Shown here piece after piece: positions 13,257 through 15,526 of a stretch of DNA of 15,526 bases; the first letter of the stretch is position 1, and each line of letters opens with the position of its first letter. A model generated the notes under the pieces. The model did no database searches and was not told the DNA's origin. It saw only the letters and a program-made list of their open reading frames with translations. This stretch comes from CAUYUA01 sp963575675 (GTDB lineage: Bacteria; Pseudomonadota; Alphaproteobacteria; Azospirillales; Azospirillaceae). Position numbers and translations under genes: made by a program. The stretch covers positions 1 to 15,526 of the forward strand of contig CAUYUA010000266.1 in assembly GCA_963575675.1 (NCBI GenBank), given 5' to 3'.

Positions 13257-13673
13257 CTATTGAGCCAAGATTTCGCTTGCTCCAAATGCCACCTCGCACA
13301 TGCTTCGTGACATGTGGTCATCATTTTTAAAAACCACTTCTCTATTACGCTGTAATTCATTTAGGTCTCTTTCTATTTTAATAAGACGTTGTTCGATTCT
13401 AGAGGTTTCATCATTACTGCCACAGACGTCGTGAAAAATTGTATTTATGAATGGCCAGCCCCAACGCGCCGCCATCTGCGCGATATGGGGCAATGAGGGC
13501 GCTCGGCCTGAGAGCCAAATCTTTGCACAACTTGGCGATACGTCAAAATCTCGCGCAATCGACTTGGCTCGTGACGATATATAGTGGCTTTTCAGCCAGT
13601 GCGCGATGTTTTGGCCTATACCACAATCCATGGATATCGAGCTATTTATAGTGTCCATGATCGGTGTTGCCAT
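13257..13673 (-). CDS. HTH DNA-binding protein with C-terminal coiled coil
   Basis: This 138-residue protein starts at an ATG seven bases after GGAGG. Residues about 20-80 (IAHWLKSHYISSRAKSIARD, FDVSPSCAKIWLSGRAPSLP, HIAQMAARWGWPFI) form an HTH of the type found in small phage and plasmid regulators of alphaproteobacteria, with the recognition-helix region VSPSCAKIWLSG. Residues about 92-110 (RIEQRLIKIERDLNELQR) form a short coiled coil likely to mediate oligomerisation. It lies 204 bases downstream of the Cro-like gene on the same strand and upstream of the primase operon, with the oppositely oriented WYL-like gene between. A role in controlling the replication operon is plausible but inferred. 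Confidence 0.7.
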   Translation of the reverse strand: MATPIMDTINSSISMDCGIGQNIAHWLKSHYISSRAKSIARDFDVSPSCAKIWLSGRAPSLPHIAQMAARWGWPFINTIFHDVCGSNDETSRIEQRLIKIERDLNELQRNREVVFKNDDHMSRSMCEVAFGASEILAQ

Positions 13674-13877
13674 CGTGATCCTCCAAGCGCTATTTTTTAT
13701 TTTGTCGAGTCCGTTCTAAAAATTAAAAAAAACGTAAACAGTAATGCAGTCATAGATATATCAAGAGGACTATGAGCCTAATAGAGGTTTTTCGCCTCAT
13801 TAGATGGTCTTGGTGTATCTATTTCGTTCTTGAAAGCCTGGTTTCATATAGTTAATGTGGGGTTCTTGATATGTGCC
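13674..13877. other. Intergenic region between the two minus-strand HTH genes
   Basis: About 200 AT-rich bases. It holds the GGAGG of the 13673 gene and a hairpin at 13778-13803 made of arms CTAAT/ATTAG and GAGG/CCTC with one bulged A and a TTTTTCG loop. Neither side of the hairpin is followed by a T-run, so it is not a clear intrinsic terminator; an operator or RNA element is possible. Confidence 0.4.
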
Positions 13878-14117
13878 TTACGATGTGTCAATGGGGTTGT
13901 TATGTTGTCTATTTTTGGCCGCTCCCGCCGCCAGGTAATCAAGCGTCACTCCGAGAATGCTCCGTCTTTGTGCGCCTTCAACCAGCGCCGACCAATATGC
14001 AGGAGGTATGCTATTTCTGCGTTGCCATTGTTTTACGGCTCCATATGTTGTTACGCAGTCCTGTGCAACAGACGATCTATTTGGGAAGAGAGATATGATT
14101 TCAGCGTGTGTCTTCAT
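13878..14117 (-). CDS. Cro-like HTH repressor (carph-isopro/YdaS-type)
   Basis: This 79-residue protein begins MKTHAEIISLFPNRSSVAQD and continues with TTYGAVKQWQRRNSIPPAYW, then VTLDYLAAGAA. This is the pattern of small Cro/YdaS-type repressors, in which an HTH reads -VA-D-TTYGAVKQW- followed by RRNSIPP. It is divergent from a CI-like gene with 96 bases between the starts, the classic lysogeny-switch layout. No ribosome binding site precedes the ATG, and a TTGACA box (14151-14156, minus strand) with a TACCAA hexamer at 17 bases would place the transcript start almost on the ATG, so the message may be leaderless. Confidence 0.75.
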   Translation of the reverse strand: MKTHAEIISLFPNRSSVAQDCVTTYGAVKQWQRRNSIPPAYWSALVEGAQRRSILGVTLDYLAAGAAKNRQHNNPIDTS

Positions 14118-14213
14118 GATAGATATATTGGTACGATTTGTTCATTTATGTGTCAAGCGCGGCGTCAAAAATTTGGTCCGCAATGTCCATTTAATTTTGG
14201 TACACTTGGTTCC
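14118..14213. promoter_or_regulatory. Divergent CI/Cro-type control region with three repeated operators
   Basis: Three related sites lie in direct order: TGGTACGATTTGTTCA (14129-14144), TGGTCCGCAATGTCCA (14174-14189) and TGGTACACTTGGTTCCA (14198-14214). They share TGGTMC-N5/6-GTYC and are imperfect dyads (TGG...CCA). The first covers the presumed -10 (TACCAA) of the minus-strand Cro-like promoter. The third covers a TACACT hexamer seven bases before the CI-like ATG and the start codon itself. The second sits between. This mimics the three-operator layout of lambdoid switches. No ribosome binding site is seen before either ATG, which suggests leaderless messages. Confidence 0.6.
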
Positions 14214-14555
14214 ATGATGGGTGTGAAAGATAGAATACGACAGCTTGCCAAAGAACGCGGTTATGAGACCGACGTCATGGCGTCGTCGCGTCTTGGGTAC
14301 AGTTACAACACATATAGACGTTATGTTGACAACTCTGCCCGTGGCGTTCCTATTACCGCTCTTGAGGTTATATCTAGACATTATGGAGTTAATGTCGCTT
14401 GGCTGCTTACAGGAGAATTACCAAAATATAAAATGACAAAGAAAGATGCAGAGTTGTGGGATAGCTTTTCTAAATTGCCAGATCATAGCAAAGATATTAT
14501 TGTATCTGCTATAAATACCGCGTCGAAGCAAGAGCTTCCGTATCAATTGAAGTAG
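14214..14555 (+). CDS. CI-like (XRE-type) HTH repressor, short form
   Basis: I take the ATG at 14214 (14217 is possible): a longer open frame exists upstream, but the homologous part begins here as MMGVKDRIRQLAKERGYET. The HTH covers residues about 8-65, with RLGYSYNTYRRYVDNSARGV and ALEVISRHYGVNVAWLLTGE, the latter typical of CI/XRE repressors. The 113-residue length leaves only a short helical tail (LWDSFSKLPDHSKDIIVSAI) in place of the peptidase domain of LexA-like CI proteins, so RecA-stimulated self-cleavage is not expected. It heads a plus-strand series with two coiled-coil genes; the TAG stop is part of the next gene's GGAGG context. Confidence 0.8.
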   Translation: MMGVKDRIRQLAKERGYETDVMASSRLGYSYNTYRRYVDNSARGVPITALEVISRHYGVNVAWLLTGELPKYKMTKKDAELWDSFSKLPDHSKDIIVSAINTASKQELPYQLK

Positions 14556-14564
14556 GAGGCCTTC

Positions 14565-14804
14565 ATGACTCCCGAGAAAGAAGCCGAGCTGTTCGTAAAA
14601 ATCGACTTGTTGATAGACTTGTGCCGCAGTATGGACGGTCGAATCCACATACTGGAACGAGAAGTTTCTGAAATCAAAGGTCGGTTGGTCAGCGCGCCAA
14701 CAGCCGGAGAGTTTGGGGAGCTGAAGGGGCGCGTCGAAGAAATCAGCCGTCGCCAGCCGACGACCATTGCCTACACGCCTCCCGACGACCGGAAACGCGC
14801 TTAA
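14565..14804 (+). CDS. Small coiled-coil protein of unknown function
   Basis: This 79-residue protein starts at an ATG six bases after AGGAGG, and the preceding stop TAG overlaps that site. Residues about 3-55 are one amphipathic helix (KEAELFVKIDLLIDLCRSMD, RIHILEREVSEIKGRL), and the tail is rich in proline, charge and arginine (TPPDDRKRA). There is no membrane segment. It sits nine bases after the CI-like gene and 14 before a membrane-anchored coiled-coil gene, so the three probably form one operon. The helix may pair with the coiled coil of the next gene's product, but this is only suggested by the neighbourhood. Confidence 0.65.
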   Translation: MTPEKEAELFVKIDLLIDLCRSMDGRIHILEREVSEIKGRLVSAPTAGEFGELKGRVEEISRRQPTTIAYTPPDDRKRA

Positions 14805-14818
14805 GAGAGGAAAACGCC

Positions 14819-15220
14819 ATGGGCGCGAGCGCTGTTCTTAAGCTTCAAAAGGCCGGGTTCAGTATAGAGCAGGTTGAGGCTCTGGCTGACTTCATGGACA
14901 CGCAAGCAGCCAGCAAAGCGGATTTAGAGGCTGCAGAGCACCGGCTTGAGACGAAGGTTTTAGAAGTCAAGCTTGAGGTTTCTGAAGTTCGCAATGACGT
15001 TGCGTTGCTTTCCGCGCGTGTTGACTCTATGGCCGCGCGGATTGAGCAGCAAGGCGCGACTTTGGCCGAACGGATCGAGCGCCGTCATGCGGAGTCCGAC
15101 GCTAAAATTCAGGGCGTAAAGAACGACCTGATCAAGTACGTCATTGCCACCGGAGCGGCGTCTGTGCTGGCAATCATTGGCGCGGTTGTGATGATCCTGC
15201 GGGCGCTTCCCCCGCATTGA
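14819..15220 (+). CDS. Coiled-coil protein with C-terminal membrane anchor (DUF1640-like), paralogue of 837-1376
   Basis: This 133-residue protein starts at an ATG after GAGAGGAAAACGCC. The N-terminal part (GASAVLKLQKAGFSIEQVEA, LADFMDTQAASKADLE) aligns with the first coiled-coil gene, as does VALLSARVDSMAARIEQQGA with IALLSTRMDNMATRIEQQNS there. Residues about 38-100 are coiled coil, and 108-129 (VIATGAASVLAIIGAVVMIL) are a membrane segment. It is shorter than the 837 gene because the 18-residue repeats are absent. It is the last gene of the plus-strand series headed by the CI-like repressor. A GC hairpin spans its stop codon. The function is unknown; two full paralogues and one remnant on one window suggest a plasmid-linked role. 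Confidence 0.75.
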   Translation: MGASAVLKLQKAGFSIEQVEALADFMDTQAASKADLEAAEHRLETKVLEVKLEVSEVRNDVALLSARVDSMAARIEQQGATLAERIERRHAESDAKIQGVKNDLIKYVIATGAASVLAIIGAVVMILRALPPH

Positions 15221-15227
15221 GCGGGGG
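15209..15227 (+). other. GC hairpin across the stop codon of the last coiled-coil gene
   Basis: Perfect seven-base arms CCCCCGC (15209-15215) and GCGGGGG (15221-15227) flank the loop ATTGA, which contains the TGA stop. No T-run follows, so it is not a standard intrinsic terminator, but it may protect the message's 3' end or slow transcription between convergent units. Confidence 0.45.
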
Positions 15228-15293
15228 CGTTCGAGGGAAGAAAATTTCGGAGCGATTAGCTGTTATAACGCTTCTTATATCCAGGATAGAATA

Positions 15294-15443
15294 TTACTCA
15301 TCAGAAAATGAAATTACAGGATCGCCGCGAGAAATGCTTCCGTCGTCATTAAGAGTTATTTATTGATTGACGATTGGGGCATTTCTTGTCCATTCCCCAG
15401 ATGAAATTGCAGATTCAATGTCATCAATATTGAATAAGCTCAT
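15294..15443 (-). pseudogene. Short coupled ORF with an in-frame stop, unknown
   Basis: On the minus strand an ATG (15443-15441) begins MSLFNIDDIESAISSGEWTR and stops at TAA 15362-15360 after 27 codons. The same frame continues past this stop as ITLNDDGSISRGDPVISFSD to a TAA at 15296-15294, still protein-like. The ATG overlaps the TAA of the upstream partial ORF (TAATG), a typical coupling. Either a short gene is followed by chance coding-like sequence, or a gene of about 49 codons has acquired a nonsense mutation. I do not recognise the family. Confidence 0.35.
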
Positions 15444-15526
15444 TATTCCGTCTTTTGTTCTGTAAAGAACGGTAAGCGTTCTCCTGTTCCCACCTTGTCA
15501 AACGCCATTTGATAGGCGAGACTTTG
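15443..15526 (-). CDS. C-terminal end of an unrecognised ORF (partial)
   Basis: The minus-strand frame is open from the window edge as QSLAYQMAFDKVGTGERLPF to a TAA at 15445-15443 that overlaps the next ATG. Only 27 residues are inside the window, too few to identify. The coupling to the next ORF is the main reason to list it. Confidence 0.3.
   Translation of the reverse strand, partial: QSLAYQMAFDKVGTGERLPFFTEQKTE

Noticed and set aside
1..15526. The window as a complete circular plasmid of 15.5 kb
   Set aside because: Short frames stay open across a hypothetical end-to-start join, but stretches of 30-40 codons are expected by chance. No terminal overlap is visible in the sequence, so circularity cannot be claimed.

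Overview
The window looks like part of a mosaic plasmid (or a plasmid-like integrated element) from an alphaproteobacterium. The reasons are a TrfA-type replication initiator followed by a textbook iteron array, DUF1640-like coiled-coil proteins, a P4-type primase/helicase, and IS types common in that class. The genus cannot be fixed from the sequence alone. No chromosomal housekeeping gene, tRNA or rRNA was recognised.

Layout. (1) 1-3700: the 3' end of an unknown gene; a membrane-anchored coiled-coil gene (837-1376); trfA (1440-2558); ten identical 22-bp iterons (2586-2805) with an AT-rich tract holding three 11-bp repeats; then about 900 bp of largely non-coding DNA with inverted repeats and a decayed coding scrap. 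Together these form the probable vegetative origin and its initiator. (2) 3711-5047: a low-GC gene for a small exported protein, debris of a coiled-coil gene and of a gene containing NANKRQ, and a minus-strand dinJ-yafQ toxin-antitoxin module. The toxin has an internal stop codon and a serine-recombinase remnant abuts it. (3) 5256-9817: an IS graveyard. It holds an IS630 3' fragment, a complete IS3-family element (5813-7075), the 3' part of an IS256-family transposase cut by that IS3, a second IS630 transposase that is 5'-truncated and frameshifted, and an IS4-family transposase that is 5'-truncated and frameshifted. (4) 9809-12540: a two-gene minus-strand replication operon, Toprim-type primase then P4/D5-type primase-helicase, coupled by an ATGA overlap. 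(5) 12672-14555: a small membrane protein with a WYL-like domain, a helix-turn-helix (HTH) gene, and a divergent Cro-like/CI-like repressor pair. The 96-bp space between the pair carries three copies of a TGGTMC-N5/6-GTYC motif. (6) 14565-15526: two coiled-coil genes downstream of the CI-like gene, the second a paralogue of the one next to trfA, then convergent decayed ORFs.

How the parts may work together (inference): trfA and the iterons would maintain the plasmid. The primase/helicase operon with its CI/Cro-type switch resembles the replication-control core of a P4-like satellite or phage-plasmid. No integrase, capsid, terminase, relaxase or partition gene was recognised here, so mobility or packaging would depend on genes outside the window. 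The most interesting items are the three-operator switch wired to coiled-coil membrane proteins, the membrane-tethered WYL-like protein, and the nonsense-mutated YafQ toxin beside an intact DinJ.
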